The notes: generated by a model from the letters alone, not told the origin. Positions 30,294 to 43,767 are shown, counted from the first letter of the stretch. The stretch is 64,000 bases of DNA from Providencia alcalifaciens DSM 30120 (GCF_000173415.1 NZ_ABXW01000073.1:54612-118611); one strand, 5' to 3'. Made by a program: numbers and translations.

Positions 30294-30752
30294 ATGTTTC
30301 GTGGGGCAACACTGGTTAATCTCGACAGCAAAGGGCGACTAACCGTGCCTACTCGTTATCGAGGAATGCTGAGCGAGGAATCGAAAGGGCAAATGGTATG
30401 TACCATTGATCTTCACCAGCCATGCCTATTGCTTTATACCTTACCTGAATGGGAAATCATTGAGGAAAAGCTTTCTAAGCTATCCACCATGAATCCCGTA
30501 GAACGTCGAGTACAGCGCCTTTTACTTGGTCATGCCAGTGAGTGTCAGATAGACAATGCAGGACGTCTTTTGCTAGCTAGCACGCTGCGTCAACACGCAG
30601 GGCTAACAAAAGAGGTCATGTTGGTAGGCCAAATAAATAAATTTGAAATTTGGGATGAACAAATGTGGTATCAGCAAGTGGAAAATGACATCGCTGCTGA
30701 ACGTCAAGCCGACGAACCACTGTCCGCCCGTCTACAGGATTTGTCACTATAA
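30294..30752 (+). CDS. mraZ: Transcriptional regulator MraZ
   Basis: A 152-residue AbrB-like protein with two tandem SpoVT/AbrB domains. [22 protein letters not shown] begins the first, and [18 protein letters not shown] begins the second. MraZ forms ring-shaped oligomers and represses the dcw cluster by binding direct repeats, which are visible just upstream. It heads the cluster, and rsmH starts 2 bp after its stop. Confidence 0.96.
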   Translation: MFRGATLVNLDSKGRLTVPTRYRGMLSEESKGQMVCTIDLHQPCLLLYTLPEWEIIEEKLSKLSTMNPVERRVQRLLLGHASECQIDNAGRLLLASTLRQHAGLTKEVMLVGQINKFEIWDEQMWYQQVENDIAAERQADEPLSARLQDLSL

Positions 30753-30754
30753 CA

Positions 30755-31708
30755 ATGACACAGCAGCAATTTAAACATGTAACAGTACTGCTTGATGAAG
30801 CAGTAAATGGCTTAAATATCAAACCAAATGGTATCTACATTGATGGCACATTTGGTCGCGGTGGGCACTCTCGCCTGATTTTAAGCCAACTGGGAGAACA
30901 AGGCCGCTTAATTGCGATTGACCGTGACCCAGAAGCGATTAAAGCCGCTCAAGAGATTAATGACCCGCGTTTCATGATTAAGCATGGTCCGTTTTCAGCG
31001 ATTGCGGACTATGTAGAGGAAGAAGGCTTAGTCGGTAAGATTGATGGTGTGTTACTGGATCTTGGTGTGTCTTCACCGCAGTTAGATGATCCAGAGCGTG
31101 GATTCTCATTCATGCGTGACGGACCTCTGGATATGCGAATGGACCCAACCCGCGGTCAATCAGCGCAGCAATGGCTGATGACAGCTGAAGCGGATGACAT
31201 CGCATGGGTATTGAAAACATTTGGTGAAGAGCGTTTTTCAAAGCGCATCGCAAGAGCGATTGTAGAGCGTAATCATAATCCAGAAGAAGAGCCCTTAACG
31301 CGCACACGCCATTTGGCTGAATTGATTGCAAAAGTCAGTCCGATTAAAGACCGACATAAGCACCCAGCAACTCGAAGCTTCCAAGCTATTCGAATCTATA
31401 TTAATAGCGAGTTGGAAGAGATTGAGAAAGCATTAAATGGCGCGATGTCTGTATTAGCACCAGAAGGGCGTTTATCGGTGATTAGCTTCCATTCATTGGA
31501 AGACAGATTAGTAAAACGCTTTATTCGTCAAAATAGTACCGGACCTTCTGTTCCTGCGGGGATTCCGTTAACAGAGGCACAAATCAAAGAGCTGGGTGCG
31601 GCGAAATTACGTGCATTAGGCAAGATGAAACCGTCTGAGTTAGAAATTGATGAAAACCCACGAGCACGTAGCTCGGTGTTACGTTTTGCAGAGAGAGCGG
31701 TAGAGTAA
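30755..31708 (+). CDS. rsmH: 16S rRNA m4C1402 methyltransferase RsmH (MraW)
   Basis: A 317-residue S-adenosylmethionine-dependent methyltransferase acting on N4 of cytosine 1402 in 16S r[19 protein letters not shown] is the cofactor-binding motif, and [19 protein letters not shown] and [11 protein letters not shown] are family signatures. It is the second gene of the dcw cluster and abuts ftsL with no gap. Confidence 0.97.
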   Translation: MTQQQFKHVTVLLDEAVNGLNIKPNGIYIDGTFGRGGHSRLILSQLGEQGRLIAIDRDPEAIKAAQEINDPRFMIKHGPFSAIADYVEEEGLVGKIDGVLLDLGVSSPQLDDPERGFSFMRDGPLDMRMDPTRGQSAQQWLMTAEADDIAWVLKTFGEERFSKRIARAIVERNHNPEEEPLTRTRHLAELIAKVSPIKDRHKHPATRSFQAIRIYINSELEEIEKALNGAMSVLAPEGRLSVISFHSLEDRLVKRFIRQNSTGPSVPAGIPLTEAQIKELGAAKLRALGKMKPSELEIDENPRARSSVLRFAERAVE

Positions 31709-32029
31709 ATGACACCAGAAAGACACAGTTTAGCAAGGGTTATTGGGCGCGATTTATTTCGCTACGGGATTATTCCAATGATCTTGTTAGCCGCGATAAT
31801 CATTAGCGCTGTGTTTGTGGTCACCACCGCTCATGAAACACGACTGCTGACAGCCGCGAAAGATAAGCTTTATGAAGAGAAAGACTTTCTTGATATTGAA
31901 TGGCGCAACTTGATCCTCGAAGAGAATGCGTTGGCGAGCCACAGTCGTGTTGAGCGTTTATCTGTTGAAAAATTACGTATGGTTCATGTGGAGCCATCCC
32001 AAGAAAACATTATTGTTTCCAAGCAATAA
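31709..32029 (+). CDS. ftsL: Cell division protein FtsL
   Basis: A 106-residue bitopic protein. A cytoplasmic tail of about 20 residues is followed by one membrane helix ([17 protein letters not shown]) and a periplasmic coiled coil. FtsL joins FtsB and FtsQ in the division complex that activates FtsWI. It starts directly after the rsmH stop, and ftsI follows after 12 bp. Confidence 0.93.
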   Translation: MTPERHSLARVIGRDLFRYGIIPMILLAAIIISAVFVVTTAHETRLLTAAKDKLYEEKDFLDIEWRNLILEENALASHSRVERLSVEKLRMVHVEPSQENIIVSKQ

Positions 32030-32041
32030 CGAAGGTTAAGA

Positions 32042-33808
32042 ATGAAAGCAACCAAACCCGCTAAGAACAAGAAAACAGAAGAAGTCACCAGCTTTGTTCG
32101 CTGGCGTTTTGTTTTGTTGTGTGGATGTATTGGGTTGGCATTAGCAGGATTACTGACTCGTGTTGCGTACCTACAAATTATTGCACCAGAAAAACTGGTA
32201 AAAGAAGGGGACATGCGCTCCCTTCGAGTTCAAGAAGTTTCGATAGCTCGCGGTATGATCAGTGACCGAGAAGGGCGTCAGTTAGCGGTGAGTGTTCCTG
32301 TGAATGCTATCTGGGCAGATCCTAAAGAAGTCTTTGAAAAAGGCGGGATCACGAATGATGAACATTGGAAAGCCCTCGCAGATGCACTAGAAATCCCACT
32401 TGAACAAATTACCACTAAAATTTCAGCTAACCCGAAAGGGCGCTTTGTTTACCTCGCTCGTCAAGTTAACCCCTCCATTGGTGAATACGTCCGCAAATTA
32501 AAAGTTCCGGGGATCTATTTACGTAAAGAATCTCGCCGATATTATCCATCAGGTCCAGTCACTGCCCACTTATTAGGGGTTACCAATATTGATGGTGAAG
32601 GTATTGAGGGTGTAGAAAAAAGCTTTAATCGTTGGTTAAAAGGCTCTCCAGGAGAGCGTACGGTACGTAAAGACCGTAATGGACGTGTTATTGAAACAGT
32701 TTCCTCCGTTGATAGCCAAGCGGCGCATAACTTGATGCTCAGTATTGATGAGCGCATTCAATCTATTGTGTATCGTGAGCTAACAAAAGGGGTTCAAGAG
32801 AACAAAGCAGAATCGGGTGTTGCTATCCTTGTGGACGTGAATACAGGGGAAATTTTAGCGATGGCAAACAGTCCATCCTATAACCCAAATAACCTTGCGG
32901 GTACGCCGATGGACTCCATGCGTAACCGGGCTATCACCGATATTTTTGAACCAGGTTCTACTGTGAAGCCACTCGTTGTGATGAGTGCGTTGAACAATAA
33001 AATTATTAAAGAAAATACGGTCTTGAATACCTATCCGTACCGCGTTAATGGACATGAAATTAAAGACGTTGCGCGTTACGCAGAGTTATCAATTACCGGT
33101 ATTTTACAGAAGTCGAGTAACGTTGGTGTTTCAAAATTAGCGTTAGCGATGCCTGCCACAGAGCTGGTGGACGTGTATAGCCGCTTTGGGTTTGGTAAGC
33201 CGACTAATCTGGGGTTAGTCGGGGAAAGTAGTGGCATCTTTCCAAGTAAAAAAACACGGTGGTCTGATTTAGAAAGGGCCACCTTTTCTTTCGGGTACGG
33301 GCAAATGGTAACACCATTACAACTTGCGCGTGCCTATGCAACGATCGGTAGCTTTGGGGTATATCGCCCATTATCGATTACGAAAGTCGACCCGCCTGTT
33401 CCGGGGACCCGAGTATTTCCAGAGCCAATAATGCGCACTGTCGTGCACATGATGGAAAGCGTTGCTCTGCCTGGTGGCGGGGGAACGCGTGCCGCAATTA
33501 AAGGCTATCGTATTGCAATTAAAACAGGTACCGCGAAGAAAGTCGGACCTGAAGGGCGTTATATCAATGAATATATCGCTTATACCGCCGGGGTTGCACC
33601 AGCCAGCAATCCGCGCTATGCGCTCGTTGTGTTAATCAACGATCCAAAAGCCGGTAAGTACTACGGAGGTGCGGTATCCGCACCTATCTTTGGTTCTATC
33701 ATGGGTGGGGTTTTACGTCTCATGAATGTGGAGCCAGATGCATTGCAAACAGACGATAAAAGTGAAATCGTGAACAGTCAAAAAGAGGTTAAAAGTGGCA
33801 GATCGTAA
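32042..33808 (+). CDS. ftsI: Peptidoglycan transpeptidase FtsI (PBP3)
   Basis: A 588-residue class B penicillin-binding protein (E. coli 588). A membrane anchor lies at residues 22-45, followed by the pedestal domain and the transpeptidase domain. The catalytic motifs are visible: SxxK as S306-TVK309, SSN at 358-360, and KTGT at 494-497. It crosslinks septal peptidoglycan together with FtsW. Its 3' end overlaps the murE start by 14 bases. Confidence 0.97.
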   Translation: MKATKPAKNKKTEEVTSFVRWRFVLLCGCIGLALAGLLTRVAYLQIIAPEKLVKEGDMRSLRVQEVSIARGMISDREGRQLAVSVPVNAIWADPKEVFEKGGITNDEHWKALADALEIPLEQITTKISANPKGRFVYLARQVNPSIGEYVRKLKVPGIYLRKESRRYYPSGPVTAHLLGVTNIDGEGIEGVEKSFNRWLKGSPGERTVRKDRNGRVIETVSSVDSQAAHNLMLSIDERIQSIVYRELTKGVQENKAESGVAILVDVNTGEILAMANSPSYNPNNLAGTPMDSMRNRAITDIFEPGSTVKPLVVMSALNNKIIKENTVLNTYPYRVNGHEIKDVARYAELSITGILQKSSNVGVSKLALAMPATELVDVYSRFGFGKPTNLGLVGESSGIFPSKKTRWSDLERATFSFGYGQMVTPLQLARAYATIGSFGVYRPLSITKVDPPVPGTRVFPEPIMRTVVHMMESVALPGGGGTRAAIKGYRIAIKTGTAKKVGPEGRYINEYIAYTAGVAPASNPRYALVVLINDPKAGKYYGGAVSAPIFGSIMGGVLRLMNVEPDALQTDDKSEIVNSQKEVKSGRS

Positions 33809-35282
33809 TCTTTGTGAACTCCTCGCCCCATTTGGTGTGAGTACAACAAATATCTCTTTACGAGAGATGACGCTAGACAGTCGTAAGGCTGCCGCGGGTG
33901 ATCTGTTTATTGCAGTAAAAGGCCATCAGTCAGATGGTAGACACTATATTCCTCAAGCTATCGCTCAAGGGGTTTCTGCGGTGATCGCAGAAGCACACGG
34001 CGAAGCTGAAGAAGGCGAAATTCGCTTTGTTCATGGTGTGCCTGTCATTTATCTTAACGACCTAAATAATCGTTTATCTGCATTAGCGGGTGAGTTCTAC
34101 CATCAACCTTCCTCCCAAATGAAACTAGTGGGTGTGACAGGGACTAACGGTAAAACAACGACGACGCAATTAATTGCTCAATGGGCAAAAGGGTTAGGCG
34201 AAACCTCTGCGGTCATGGGGACTGTGGGGAATGGGATTCTGGGGCATGTTTCTCCAAGCGAGAATACCACAGGCTCAGCGGTTGATATTCAACTGGAACT
34301 GACCCAATTACTAAATAAAAAAGCCACGTTGACCGCGATGGAAGTGTCTTCCCATGGCTTAGTTCAAGGGCGCGTTGCTGCATTACAATTCGATGCGGCT
34401 GTTTTCACTAATTTAAGTCGTGATCACCTTGATTACCATGGCGATATGGCAAACTACGAAGCCGCAAAATGGCTGCTGTTCTCTACTCATCACACAAAAA
34501 CTCAAATTATTAATGCCGATGATGAAGTAGGACTGAAATGGTTACAGCGTTTACCGCAAGCTTGTGCAGTGACCATGGAAGATAGCATCCCTGCCAACTG
34601 GCAAGGTCCATGGTTAAAAACAACGGATGTCGATTACCACGATAAAGGTGCAACGATTCATTTTGCGTCGACTTGGGGTAATGGTTCATTTGAAAGCCCA
34701 TTAATGGGCGCGTTTAACGTAAGCAACTTATTGCTGGCGATGGCAACCCTACTGATGATGGATTACCCATTAGAAAAACTCCTCGCCACGACCAATGCGT
34801 TAATGCCAGTTTGTGGGCGTATGGAAGTGTTCAGTGTAACAGGTAAACCGACGGTAGTTGTTGATTATGCTCATACACCGGATGCCTTAGAAAAAGCGCT
34901 AGCAGCAGCCCGTTTACACTGTAAAGGTAAACTGTGGTGTGTATTCGGTTGCGGTGGGGACAGAGATAAAGGGAAACGTCCTTTAATGGGGGCTTCTGCT
35001 GAGCAGTATGCGGATAAAGTTGTGATCACTGACGATAATCCACGTAGCGAAGATCCGTTGGATATTATTAATGACATCATGGCAGGTATTTTAGATTCTA
35101 GCCGAGTTCTAGCCATCCCTGGTCGCCCAGAAGCAGTGACTAACACGATTTTACAAGCACATCCTGATGATGTGATTTTAGTGGCAGGTAAAGGTCATGA
35201 AGATTATCAAATCATTGGTTCACGTCGTTTAGATTATTCAGACCGCTTAACCGTCGCGAGATTATTGGGGGTGATGGCATGA
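33795..35282 (+). CDS. murE: UDP-MurNAc-L-Ala-D-Glu:meso-diaminopimelate ligase
   Basis: A 495-residue Mur ligase that adds meso-diaminopimelate to the peptide stem. [14 protein letters not shown] is the ATP loop. The DNPRSEDP motif near residue 413 is the signature for meso-diaminopimelate rather than lysine. The start codon is a GTG inside the end of ftsI, so translation is coupled. It overlaps murF by four bases. Confidence 0.97.
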   Translation: MADRNLCELLAPFGVSTTNISLREMTLDSRKAAAGDLFIAVKGHQSDGRHYIPQAIAQGVSAVIAEAHGEAEEGEIRFVHGVPVIYLNDLNNRLSALAGEFYHQPSSQMKLVGVTGTNGKTTTTQLIAQWAKGLGETSAVMGTVGNGILGHVSPSENTTGSAVDIQLELTQLLNKKATLTAMEVSSHGLVQGRVAALQFDAAVFTNLSRDHLDYHGDMANYEAAKWLLFSTHHTKTQIINADDEVGLKWLQRLPQACAVTMEDSIPANWQGPWLKTTDVDYHDKGATIHFASTWGNGSFESPLMGAFNVSNLLLAMATLLMMDYPLEKLLATTNALMPVCGRMEVFSVTGKPTVVVDYAHTPDALEKALAAARLHCKGKLWCVFGCGGDRDKGKRPLMGASAEQYADKVVITDDNPRSEDPLDIINDIMAGILDSSRVLAIPGRPEAVTNTILQAHPDDVILVAGKGHEDYQIIGSRRLDYSDRLTVARLLGVMA

Positions 35283-36637
35283 TCCCAATCACCTTAAACC
35301 AACTGGCACAAGTGACTCAAGGGCGCATTGTTAATGCGACTAATCATGACCTGACTCTGTTAAATGTCAGCACTGATAGCCGTAAAATTGAAGCTAGCTG
35401 CCTGTTTATTGCTTTAAAAGGTGAGCGTTTTGATGCTCATGAGTTCGCCGGTCAAGTGGTTGAGGCAGGCGCGACAGCACTGTTAGTTGACCACCAATTG
35501 GACGTTAATTGCCCGCAAGTGATTGTGGAAGATACCCGTATTGCCATGGGGCAAGTTGCAGGATGGGTTCGCCAACAATCTAAAGCCAGAGTGGTAGGGC
35601 TGACAGGCTCTTCCGGTAAAACGTCAGTCAAAGAAATGACAGCCTCAATTTTGGGGCAACGTGGTAACACGTTATATACCGCAGGTAATCTGAATAATGA
35701 TATTGGTGTTCCGCTAACGCTATTTCGTTTAACCGATGAGTATCAATTTGCGGTCATCGAAATGGGGGCGAATCACCCACATGAAATTGAATACACAACC
35801 AATATCGTTAAGCCAGAAACTGCACTCGTCAATAATTTATTTGGTGCTCATCTTGCTGGCTTTGGCTCTCCAGAAGGTGTCGCAAAAGCCAAAGGTGAAA
35901 TTTACCAAGGTTTGCCTGAAGAAGGCACGGCGATTGTGAACTTAGACAGTTATTCAGATAAGTGGCAGTTTGGTTCACGCCAAACAGTTTGGTATTACTC
36001 ACTGACTGAGACAGCGGATTTTTACCCGTCCAATATTCAAATTAAACAGCTCACAACGGATTTCACACTACATACTCCAGTAGGGCAGGTTGAAATTACG
36101 TTGCCATTACCCGGTGTACATAATATCGCGAATGTTTTAGCCGCGAGTGCATTAGCTATCTCTGTAGGGGCAACCTTAGAAGATATCAAGCAAGGTATAG
36201 CGACGACAAAGGCAGTACCGGGGCGCTTATTCCCAGTACGCTTGAGCGATACCAAAGTGGTGCTGGATGATACCTATAACGCAAATGACGGTTCAATGAT
36301 TGCAGCGATTAATGTACTGGCAAAAATGCCCGGTTATCGCATTTTAGTCGCTGGCGATATGGGGGAGCTTGGTGATTACGCCCATGAGTGTCATGAGCGC
36401 GTTGGTTTAGCAGCGAAACAAGCAGGTTTAGATAAAGTGCTGAGTGTTGGACAGCTAAGCGAAATCATTAGCCAATCTAGCGAGCGCGGTGAGCACTTCA
36501 CAGTGAAACAAGATTTATTAACCCGACTAATTCCGCTAGCACAGCAGAATGATGTTGTTTCTATTTTAGTTAAAGGTTCACGCAGCTCCGCGATGGAAGA
36601 TGTTGTGAATGCATTGAAGGAGTGCTTCGAATGTTAG
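35279..36637 (+). CDS. murF: UDP-MurNAc-tripeptide:D-Ala-D-Ala ligase
   Basis: A 452-residue Mur ligase that completes the UDP-MurNAc-pentapeptide in the cytoplasm. [14 protein letters not shown] is the ATP loop, and [10 protein letters not shown] and GDMGELGDY are conserved C-terminal motifs. The ATG overlaps the murE stop. Its own end overlaps mraY by seven bases. Confidence 0.97.
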   Translation: MIPITLNQLAQVTQGRIVNATNHDLTLLNVSTDSRKIEASCLFIALKGERFDAHEFAGQVVEAGATALLVDHQLDVNCPQVIVEDTRIAMGQVAGWVRQQSKARVVGLTGSSGKTSVKEMTASILGQRGNTLYTAGNLNNDIGVPLTLFRLTDEYQFAVIEMGANHPHEIEYTTNIVKPETALVNNLFGAHLAGFGSPEGVAKAKGEIYQGLPEEGTAIVNLDSYSDKWQFGSRQTVWYYSLTETADFYPSNIQIKQLTTDFTLHTPVGQVEITLPLPGVHNIANVLAASALAISVGATLEDIKQGIATTKAVPGRLFPVRLSDTKVVLDDTYNANDGSMIAAINVLAKMPGYRILVAGDMGELGDYAHECHERVGLAAKQAGLDKVLSVGQLSEIISQSSERGEHFTVKQDLLTRLIPLAQQNDVVSILVKGSRSSAMEDVVNALKECFEC

Positions 36638-37713
36638 TCTGGTTAGCCGAATTATTAGTCCATAAATTTTCTGCTTTTAACGTCTTTTCCTATTTGACGT
36701 TCAGAGCCATTGTCGGTTTGCTGACAGCATTAATTATTGCTTTGTGGATGGGACCACATCTCATTGCTTACCTGCAAAAAATGCAGATTGGTCAAGTTGT
36801 CCGTAATGAAGGTCCTGAGTCTCACTTCAGTAAACGTGGTACGCCAACCATGGGCGGGATTTTGATCCTGTTTTCTATTTGTATGTCTGTGCTGTTATGG
36901 GCGCGTTTAGACAATCCTTATGTTTGGTGTGTGCTGCTGGTGTTAGTGGGTTACGGTATTGTCGGCTTTGTTGATGATTATCGCAAAGTGGTGAGAAAAG
37001 ACACCCGTGGTTTGATTGCTCGTTGGAAATATTTCTGGCAATCCGTTCTTGCATTAGTTGTTGCCTTTTCTATGTATGCCATTGGTAAAGACACGCCAGC
37101 GACTCAGCTGGTTGTTCCGTTCTTTAAAGATGTGATGCCGCAATTAGGTGTGTTGTACATTTTACTGGCTTACTTCGTTATCGTTGGAACCAGTAACGCC
37201 GTTAACTTAACAGACGGCTTAGATGGTTTAGCGATCATGCCAACCGTGTTTGTTGCTGCGGGTTTTGCCTTAGTAGCATGGGCAACAGGTAACGTTAACT
37301 TTGCTAACTATCTGCACATTCCATTCTTACCACATGCGGGTGAGTTAGTGATTGTGTGTACCGCGATTGTTGGGGCAGGTTTAGGGTTCTTGTGGTTTAA
37401 CACCTACCCAGCACAAGTTTTCATGGGTGATGTTGGCTCATTAGCTTTAGGTGGTGCGCTAGGAACTATTGCTGTTCTGCTACGCCAAGAATTCTTATTA
37501 GTGATCATGGGCGGTGTGTTTGTCGTTGAAACATTGTCGGTGATTTTACAAGTGGGCTCATTCAAATTACGTGGGCAACGCATTTTCCGTATGGCACCAA
37601 TTCACCATCACTATGAATTGAAAGGTTGGCCAGAACCACGCGTTATTGTGCGCTTCTGGATTATCTCTCTTATGTTAGTTCTGATTGGACTGGCAACATT
37701 GAAGGTGCGTTAA
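36631..37713 (+). CDS. mraY: Phospho-MurNAc-pentapeptide transferase MraY
   Basis: A 360-residue membrane enzyme, the same length as E. coli MraY, with about ten helices. It forms lipid I from UDP-MurNAc-pentapeptide and undecaprenyl phosphate. [18 protein letters not shown], and HHHYELKGW contain the conserved aspartates and the HHH motif. The ATG at 36631 is preferred over an ATG three codons upstream because it gives the E. coli start (MLVWLAE) and has AGGAG upstream. Confidence 0.97.
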   Translation: MLVWLAELLVHKFSAFNVFSYLTFRAIVGLLTALIIALWMGPHLIAYLQKMQIGQVVRNEGPESHFSKRGTPTMGGILILFSICMSVLLWARLDNPYVWCVLLVLVGYGIVGFVDDYRKVVRKDTRGLIARWKYFWQSVLALVVAFSMYAIGKDTPATQLVVPFFKDVMPQLGVLYILLAYFVIVGTSNAVNLTDGLDGLAIMPTVFVAAGFALVAWATGNVNFANYLHIPFLPHAGELVIVCTAIVGAGLGFLWFNTYPAQVFMGDVGSLALGGALGTIAVLLRQEFLLVIMGGVFVVETLSVILQVGSFKLRGQRIFRMAPIHHHYELKGWPEPRVIVRFWIISLMLVLIGLATLKVR

Positions 37714-37714
37714 G

Positions 37715-39040
37715 ATGGTACATTCACAGGCTCAGCAGTATCAGGGTAAAAACGTCGTGATAATTGGCTTAGGATTAACTGGGCTTTCCTGCGTTGACTT
37801 TTTCCTTGCTCGTGGGGTTGTACCTCGCGTGATGGATACCCGTGCTGTGCCACCTGGTGTTGATAAACTCCCTGAACAGGTTACCTGCCATCGTGGCAGC
37901 CTGAACAATGAATGGTTGCAACATGCTGATTTGATTGTAGCGAGCCCAGGTATTGCGCTAGCAACACCACAGCTACAAGAAGCTGCAAAAAATGGTATTG
38001 AAATTGTTGGTGATATTGAGCTGTTTTGTCGTGAAGCGGATGCACCAATCGTCGCAATCACAGGTTCTAATGGTAAAAGCACGGTAACTTCTCTTGTGGG
38101 AGAAATGGCGAAATCAGCTGGAATTTCCGTTGGTGTGGGCGGAAATATCGGTATTCCTGCAGTTTCTTTGCTCAATCAAGGGCATAGCCTGTTTGTGTTG
38201 GAACTGTCTAGCTTCCAATTAGAAACTACATCTAGCCTACGAGCAGCGGCTGCGACCGTGTTGAATGTGACTGAAGATCATATGGATCGCTACCCATTGG
38301 GGCTTGAGCAATATCGTGCGGCAAAACTACGTATTTATGATAATGCAAAGCATTGCATTGTGAATGCGCAGGATCCGTTAACGCTTCCTCATCACCAAGA
38401 GTTAAGTCAATGCACAAGTTTTGGCTTAAACAGTGGCGATTATTATTTTGATACTCAAAAACGTGTTTTAGTGGCTCAAGGTGAAGTGGTACTGGATGTA
38501 ACAAAAATGCATTTGACGGGGCAGCATAACTATATGAATGCGTTGGCGGCATTAGCATTAGCAGATACCGTTGCAATTCCTCGTGAAGCGAGCATTCAAG
38601 TTTTAAAAGAGTATGCTGGTTTAGTGCACCGTTTCCAGTTGGTCTTATTCAATCGTGGTGTACGTTGGATTAATGACTCAAAAGCGACCAATGTGGGCAG
38701 TACCGAAGCCGCACTCAATGGGTTGCACGTGGATGGGACTGTCTATCTATTGCTAGGTGGTGATGGTAAATCAGCCGATTTTTCATCATTGAAAAAGTAT
38801 ATTGCGGCGGATAACTACCGCTTGTACTGCTTCGGTCGTGATGGTCAGCAACTCGCGCAGTTAGTGCCTGAAAAATCAGTGCTGACTGAGACGATGGAAC
38901 AGAGTATGCGCCAAATTGCGCCGCTCTTGAAATCGGGCGATATGGTGCTGTTATCCCCTGCATGTGCCAGCTTAGATCAGTTTAAAAGCTTTGAGCAACG
39001 TGGTGATGTGTTTGCTCAGCTCGCTAAGGAGTTAGGTTAA
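37715..39040 (+). CDS. murD: UDP-MurNAc-L-Ala:D-Glu ligase
   Basis: A 441-residue Mur ligase (E. coli 438) that adds D-glutamate to UDP-MurNAc-L-Ala. [15 protein letters not shown] is the N-terminal nucleotide motif and [14 protein letters not shown] the ATP loop; the C-terminal [22 protein letters not shown] is diagnostic. It starts 1 bp after mraY and its TAA shares a base with the ftsW ATG. Confidence 0.97.
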   Translation: MVHSQAQQYQGKNVVIIGLGLTGLSCVDFFLARGVVPRVMDTRAVPPGVDKLPEQVTCHRGSLNNEWLQHADLIVASPGIALATPQLQEAAKNGIEIVGDIELFCREADAPIVAITGSNGKSTVTSLVGEMAKSAGISVGVGGNIGIPAVSLLNQGHSLFVLELSSFQLETTSSLRAAAATVLNVTEDHMDRYPLGLEQYRAAKLRIYDNAKHCIVNAQDPLTLPHHQELSQCTSFGLNSGDYYFDTQKRVLVAQGEVVLDVTKMHLTGQHNYMNALAALALADTVAIPREASIQVLKEYAGLVHRFQLVLFNRGVRWINDSKATNVGSTEAALNGLHVDGTVYLLLGGDGKSADFSSLKKYIAADNYRLYCFGRDGQQLAQLVPEKSVLTETMEQSMRQIAPLLKSGDMVLLSPACASLDQFKSFEQRGDVFAQLAKELG

Positions 39041-40233
39041 TGACCATACCGGGTGCTTTACGTTTAAAAAACTGGATCATCGGTGAAAAGAATGGCGTGA
39101 TTTCAGGCTCGACACTCTACGATCGTACATTGGTTTGGTTAGCATTCGGTTTGGCAGCAGTTGGTTTCATTATGGTGACATCCGCATCAATGCCAGTCGG
39201 GCAGCGATTAACCGATGACCCATTTTATTTTGCAAAACGTGATGTGGTGTATTTAGTTGTCGCATTCCTCCTGGCTTTAGGAGTGATGCGTGTCTCAATG
39301 GCAACATGGGAAAAATACAGTTTTATCTTGCTGATGGGCGCGTTAGCCATGTTGGCGGTGGTATTAGTTGCGGGAAGCTCGGTTAACGGGGCATCGCGCT
39401 GGATTGACATTGGTATTGTGAAAATTCAGCCCGCCGAAATTTCAAAATTTGCCTTGTTTTGCTATGTATCCAGTTATTTAGTCCGTAAGTCAGACGAGGT
39501 ACGCACCAAGTTTTTTGGTTTTGTAAAACCGATGTGTATTTTGATCATGATGGCGTTGCTGCTACTGTTACAGCCGGATTTAGGAACGGTGGTTGTACTG
39601 GTTGTGACAACGCTGGGGTTACTGTTTCTAGCGGGGGCTCGTTTAGCACCATTTATTATTGGTATCGCAGCTTGTGGCGTAGGGGTACTGGCTTTAATTG
39701 TTTTCGAGCCTTATCGTTTGCGCCGCGTAACGTCATTCTTAAATCCATGGGATGACCCGTTTGGTAGTGGATATCAGCTAACACAGTCACTGATGGCATT
39801 TGGTCGAGGGGAGCTCTTAGGACAAGGTTTGGGTAACTCAGTACAAAAACTAGAATACTTACCTGAAGCGCATACCGACTTTATTTTCTCCGTACTCGCC
39901 GAAGAGCTTGGTTATGTGGGCGTCGTGCTGGTTTTACTGATGGTCTTTATGTTGGCATTTAGAGCGATGATGGTGGGGCGTAGAGCGCTACTGACCAAAC
40001 AATTATTTGGTGGTTATCTCGCATGTGCTATCGGTATTTGGTTTACCTTCCAAGCATTAGTTAACGTTGGTGCTGCTGCGGGTATGTTGCCAACAAAAGG
40101 TCTAACTCTCCCACTGATTAGTTACGGGGGATCGAGTTTATTAGTGATGTCAGCGGCGATCTCTGTGTTACTTAGAATTGATTATGAAACACGACTTGAG
40201 AAAGCTCAGGCGTTTGTAAGGAGTTCCAAATGA
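39040..40233 (+). CDS. ftsW: Septal peptidoglycan glycosyltransferase FtsW
   Basis: A 397-residue SEDS-family protein with about ten helices. [12 protein letters not shown] (here [12 protein letters not shown]), [10 protein letters not shown] and [15 protein letters not shown] are SEDS signatures, including the catalytic-loop aspartate. With FtsI it polymerises septal glycan strands from lipid II. It is translationally coupled to murD and to murG by one- and four-base overlaps. Confidence 0.97.
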   Translation: MTIPGALRLKNWIIGEKNGVISGSTLYDRTLVWLAFGLAAVGFIMVTSASMPVGQRLTDDPFYFAKRDVVYLVVAFLLALGVMRVSMATWEKYSFILLMGALAMLAVVLVAGSSVNGASRWIDIGIVKIQPAEISKFALFCYVSSYLVRKSDEVRTKFFGFVKPMCILIMMALLLLLQPDLGTVVVLVVTTLGLLFLAGARLAPFIIGIAACGVGVLALIVFEPYRLRRVTSFLNPWDDPFGSGYQLTQSLMAFGRGELLGQGLGNSVQKLEYLPEAHTDFIFSVLAEELGYVGVVLVLLMVFMLAFRAMMVGRRALLTKQLFGGYLACAIGIWFTFQALVNVGAAAGMLPTKGLTLPLISYGGSSLLVMSAAISVLLRIDYETRLEKAQAFVRSSK

Positions 40234-41306
40234 GTCAGGCAAAAAAATTACTCGTTATGGCAGGCGGAACTGGGGGGCACGTTTTTCCCGGCTTAGCTGT
40301 GGCGCATTATTTGCAGGCTCAAGGTTGGGAAATCCGCTGGTTAGGTACTGCTGATCGTATGGAAGCAACCTTGGTGCCTAAACATGGTATTGATATTGAG
40401 TTTATCCAAATTTCAGGTTTAAGAGGCAAAGGCATTGGTGCGTTACTGGGAGCACCTTGGCGGATTTACAAAGCGATTCGTCAAGCGAAAAGCATTATTC
40501 AGCGCTACCAACCCGATGCGGTTTTGGGGATGGGCGGATATGTCTCTGGTCCTGGTGGTATTGCTGCTTGGCAATGTGGTGTCCCTGTTGTCTTGCATGA
40601 GCAAAATGGCATTGCTGGATTAACCAATAAATGGTTATCAAAAATCGCTAAACGTGTTTTGCAAGCCTTCCCTGGTGCCTTTCCTAATGCGCCTGTTGTG
40701 GGTAACCCTGTACGTGAGGATGTATTGGCATTACCAGCACCACAAGAGCGTTTAACAGGGCGCGATGGCGCGGTACGTGTATTAGTTGTGGGTGGAAGTC
40801 AAGGAGCTCGAATTTTAAATCAAGTCATGCCATTAGTTGCTGGAAAAGCAAGCAAACAGTTAAATATCTGGCATCAGGCTGGAAAAGGCAGTAAGGAATC
40901 GACAGAAGCATTGTATAATGATTTTTTGCAAAATTCAGGCGATTCTGAGTTTAAAGTGACTGAATTTATTGATGATATGGCACAAGCTTACGCATGGGCT
41001 GATATTGTGGTGTGTCGTTCAGGTGCATTAACTGTCAGCGAAATTGCGGCGGCAGGTTTACCTGCGATTTTTGTTCCTTTCCAGCACAAAGACCGTCAAC
41101 AGTATTGGAATGCGCTGCCTCTGGAACAAGCAGGTGCAGCTAAAATTATTGAACAGCCACAATTTACGGCGGAAGCCGTTGCTGAGTTACTCAATAAGTG
41201 GGATAGAACCGAATTATTATCGATGGCAGAGAAAGCCTATAGCTGTGCCATCACTGATGCAACCGAGCGTGTTGCTGCGGTTATTTGCGATGTAGCGAAG
41301 AAATAG
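40230..41306 (+). CDS. murG: Lipid II synthase MurG
   Basis: A 358-residue GT28 glycosyltransferase at the cytoplasmic face of the membrane that adds GlcNAc to lipid [15 protein letters not shown] is the N-terminal acceptor motif; [13 protein letters not shown] and [26 protein letters not shown] form the donor site. The gene overlaps ftsW by four bases and is followed by a 73-bp gap before murC, one of the few gaps in the cluster. Confidence 0.97.
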   Translation: MSQAKKLLVMAGGTGGHVFPGLAVAHYLQAQGWEIRWLGTADRMEATLVPKHGIDIEFIQISGLRGKGIGALLGAPWRIYKAIRQAKSIIQRYQPDAVLGMGGYVSGPGGIAAWQCGVPVVLHEQNGIAGLTNKWLSKIAKRVLQAFPGAFPNAPVVGNPVREDVLALPAPQERLTGRDGAVRVLVVGGSQGARILNQVMPLVAGKASKQLNIWHQAGKGSKESTEALYNDFLQNSGDSEFKVTEFIDDMAQAYAWADIVVCRSGALTVSEIAAAGLPAIFVPFQHKDRQQYWNALPLEQAGAAKIIEQPQFTAEAVAELLNKWDRTELLSMAEKAYSCAITDATERVAAVICDVAKK

Positions 41307-41379
41307 CATAAGCCTCGCAAAATAGCGTGCATCTTACAAAATAGAATGTAGACAGAATTTACAGAGAAGCGGAAATATA

Positions 41380-42843
41380 GTGAATACACAACAGTTAGCG
41401 AAATTAAGAACATCAGTGCCAGAAATGCGTAGAGTACGGCACATTCATTTTGTCGGCATCGGCGGTGCTGGCATGGGTGGTATCGCTGAAGTGTTGGCTA
41501 ACGAAGGTTATGAAATTAGTGGTTCAGATCTTGCTCCGAACGCAGTCACTCAGCAATTAACTGAATTGGGTGCAACGATTTATTTTAATCATCGCCCTGA
41601 AAATGTTGAAAATGCGAGTGTGGTTGTGGTTTCCACGGCGATTTCTGCTGAGAACCCAGAAATTCAAGCTGCTAAAGAATTACGTATTCCGGTCATCCGT
41701 CGTGCAGAGATGCTCGCTGAATTAATGCGTTACCGTCACGGTATTGCAGTCGCAGGCACTCACGGTAAAACTACCACAACGGCGATGATTTCTGGAATCT
41801 ATGCACAAGCTGGTTTAGACCCAACATTTGTTAATGGTGGACTCGTTAAATCAGCGGGGACTCATGCACGTTTAGGTAGCAGTCGCTACTTAATTGCGGA
41901 AGCGGATGAAAGTGATGCTTCTTTCTTGCATTTACAGCCATTAGTCGCTGTTGTGACAAATATTGAAGCTGATCATATGGATACCTATCAGGGTAATTTT
42001 GAAAACCTGACAGATACATTCATTAACTTCCTGCATAACTTGCCATTTTATGGCCGTGCAGTCATGTGTATCGATGACCCCGTTATTCGCTCATTATTAC
42101 CTAAAATTGGTCGTTACATTACGACTTATGGCTTTAGTGAAGACGCTGATGTACGAATCACTAAATACGAGCAAAAAGGGAATCAAGGTTTCTTCACCAT
42201 TGCGCGTGAAGGAATGCCTGAGCTGACTGTTGTTCTGAATGCACCGGGACGTCACAATGCGCTCAATGCTACTGCCGCGGTTGCGGTGGCAACCGAAGAG
42301 GGTATCGATGATCTACACATTCTGTCTGCACTGGTTGAATTCCAAGGCACAGGTCGCCGCTTTGATTTCTTAGGTAATTATGCGTTGCGTAATGTGAATG
42401 GGAAAGAAGGCGACGTGATGCTAGTTGATGACTATGGTCATCACCCAACTGAAGTCGATGCCACCATTAAAGCAGCGCGAGCTGGCTGGCCAGATAAGCG
42501 TATCGTCATGGTATTCCAGCCACACCGTTATACACGAACTCGTGACCTATATGATGACTTTGCGAATGTCTTGGGACAGGTTGATGTCCTACTGATGCTG
42601 GAAGTTTATTCTGCGGGTGAGAAGCCTGTACCGGGAGCTGATAGCCGTTCATTGTGCCGTACAATTCGCAGTCGTGGGCAGGTTGACCCAATTTTTGTTG
42701 CAGAACCAGAACAAGTTTCACATATGCTGGCTCAAGTTCTTGATGATAACGACTTAATTTTAGTTCAAGGCGCAGGAAATATTGGTAAAATAGCCAAAAA
42801 CCTAGCAGAAACGAAGTTACAACCACCAATGGTTGAGGAATAA
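41380..42843 (+). CDS. murC: UDP-MurNAc:L-alanine ligase
   Basis: A 487-residue Mur ligase that adds L-alanine to UDP-MurNAc, the first peptide step. [22 protein letters not shown] is the nucleotide motif and [12 protein letters not shown] the ATP loop; [11 protein letters not shown] and [12 protein letters not shown] are conserved. The start is GTG, matching [10 protein letters not shown] of E. coli. Confidence 0.97.
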   Translation: MNTQQLAKLRTSVPEMRRVRHIHFVGIGGAGMGGIAEVLANEGYEISGSDLAPNAVTQQLTELGATIYFNHRPENVENASVVVVSTAISAENPEIQAAKELRIPVIRRAEMLAELMRYRHGIAVAGTHGKTTTTAMISGIYAQAGLDPTFVNGGLVKSAGTHARLGSSRYLIAEADESDASFLHLQPLVAVVTNIEADHMDTYQGNFENLTDTFINFLHNLPFYGRAVMCIDDPVIRSLLPKIGRYITTYGFSEDADVRITKYEQKGNQGFFTIAREGMPELTVVLNAPGRHNALNATAAVAVATEEGIDDLHILSALVEFQGTGRRFDFLGNYALRNVNGKEGDVMLVDDYGHHPTEVDATIKAARAGWPDKRIVMVFQPHRYTRTRDLYDDFANVLGQVDVLLMLEVYSAGEKPVPGADSRSLCRTIRSRGQVDPIFVAEPEQVSHMLAQVLDDNDLILVQGAGNIGKIAKNLAETKLQPPMVEE

Positions 42844-42845
42844 GC

Positions 42846-43766
42846 ATGACAGAAAAAATTGCGGTTCTATTTGGAGGCACATCCGCTGAACGTGAAGTTT
42901 CACTTCAGTCAGGTAATGCGGTCTTGGCGGGATTACGTCAAGCAGGCATTGATGCCCATCCAATTGACACCCAAGATTTTCCTGTTGTGACATTAAAAGA
43001 AGCTGGTTTTGATAAAGCGTTTATCGCCTTGCATGGTCGTGGCGGAGAAGACGGCACGATACAAGGCATGCTTGAGTTTATGGGGCTTCCATACACAGGT
43101 AGTGGCGTTATGGCATCTGCGCTGAGTATGGATAAGCTGCGCACCAAACAACTCTGGCAAGGTGCGGGTCTAAGTGTTTCTCCATATATTTCACTTAACA
43201 GACAGAAATATACTAATATTAAAAAAGAGCAACTAGCTCAGCAAGTTAAGCACTTAGGATTGCCGTTAATCGTTAAGCCGAGTTTGGAAGGTTCCAGTGT
43301 TGGAATGAGTAAAGTGGATTCTCTGGATGAATTACCAGAAGCCATTGAGTTAGCCTTCCAATTTGACGATACGTTATTGATTGAAAAGTGGTTAAGTGGT
43401 CCAGAGTATACGGTGGCAGTATTAGGTGATGAAGTTCTACCTTCTATCCGTATTCAACCACCGGGTATTTTTTATGATTATGAAGCAAAATATCTGTCCG
43501 ATGAGACTCAATATTTCTGCCCAAGTGGATTAACGAATGACCTCGAGGCAAAACTTGCGGATATGGCGATGAAAGCTTATCAGGCAGTGGGTTGCCGTGG
43601 CTGGGGGCGCGTTGATGTGATGCAAGATAGTGATGGCGAATTCTATTTACTTGAAGTTAATACTTCACCGGGAATGACCAGTCACAGTTTAGTCCCAATG
43701 GCTGCGCGTCAAGCGGGTATGGATTTTTCGCAGTTAGTGGTACGAATTTTGGAATTGGCTAGTTAA
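42846..43766 (+). CDS. ddlB: D-alanine:D-alanine ligase
   Basis: A 306-residue ATP-grasp enzyme that makes the D-Ala-D-Ala dipeptide added by Mur[19 protein letters not shown] is the N-terminal family motif, and [13 protein letters not shown] gives the Mg2+ and substrate site. It lies 2 bp after murC and 1 bp before ftsQ, the position of ddlB in E. coli. Confidence 0.97.
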   Translation: MTEKIAVLFGGTSAEREVSLQSGNAVLAGLRQAGIDAHPIDTQDFPVVTLKEAGFDKAFIALHGRGGEDGTIQGMLEFMGLPYTGSGVMASALSMDKLRTKQLWQGAGLSVSPYISLNRQKYTNIKKEQLAQQVKHLGLPLIVKPSLEGSSVGMSKVDSLDELPEAIELAFQFDDTLLIEKWLSGPEYTVAVLGDEVLPSIRIQPPGIFYDYEAKYLSDETQYFCPSGLTNDLEAKLADMAMKAYQAVGCRGWGRVDVMQDSDGEFYLLEVNTSPGMTSHSLVPMAARQAGMDFSQLVVRILELAS

Positions 43767-43767
43767 T

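Noticed and set aside
30616..30822. Minus-strand frames across the dcw cluster
   Set aside because: They are reverse shadows of strongly conserved genes, with no ribosome binding sites of their own.
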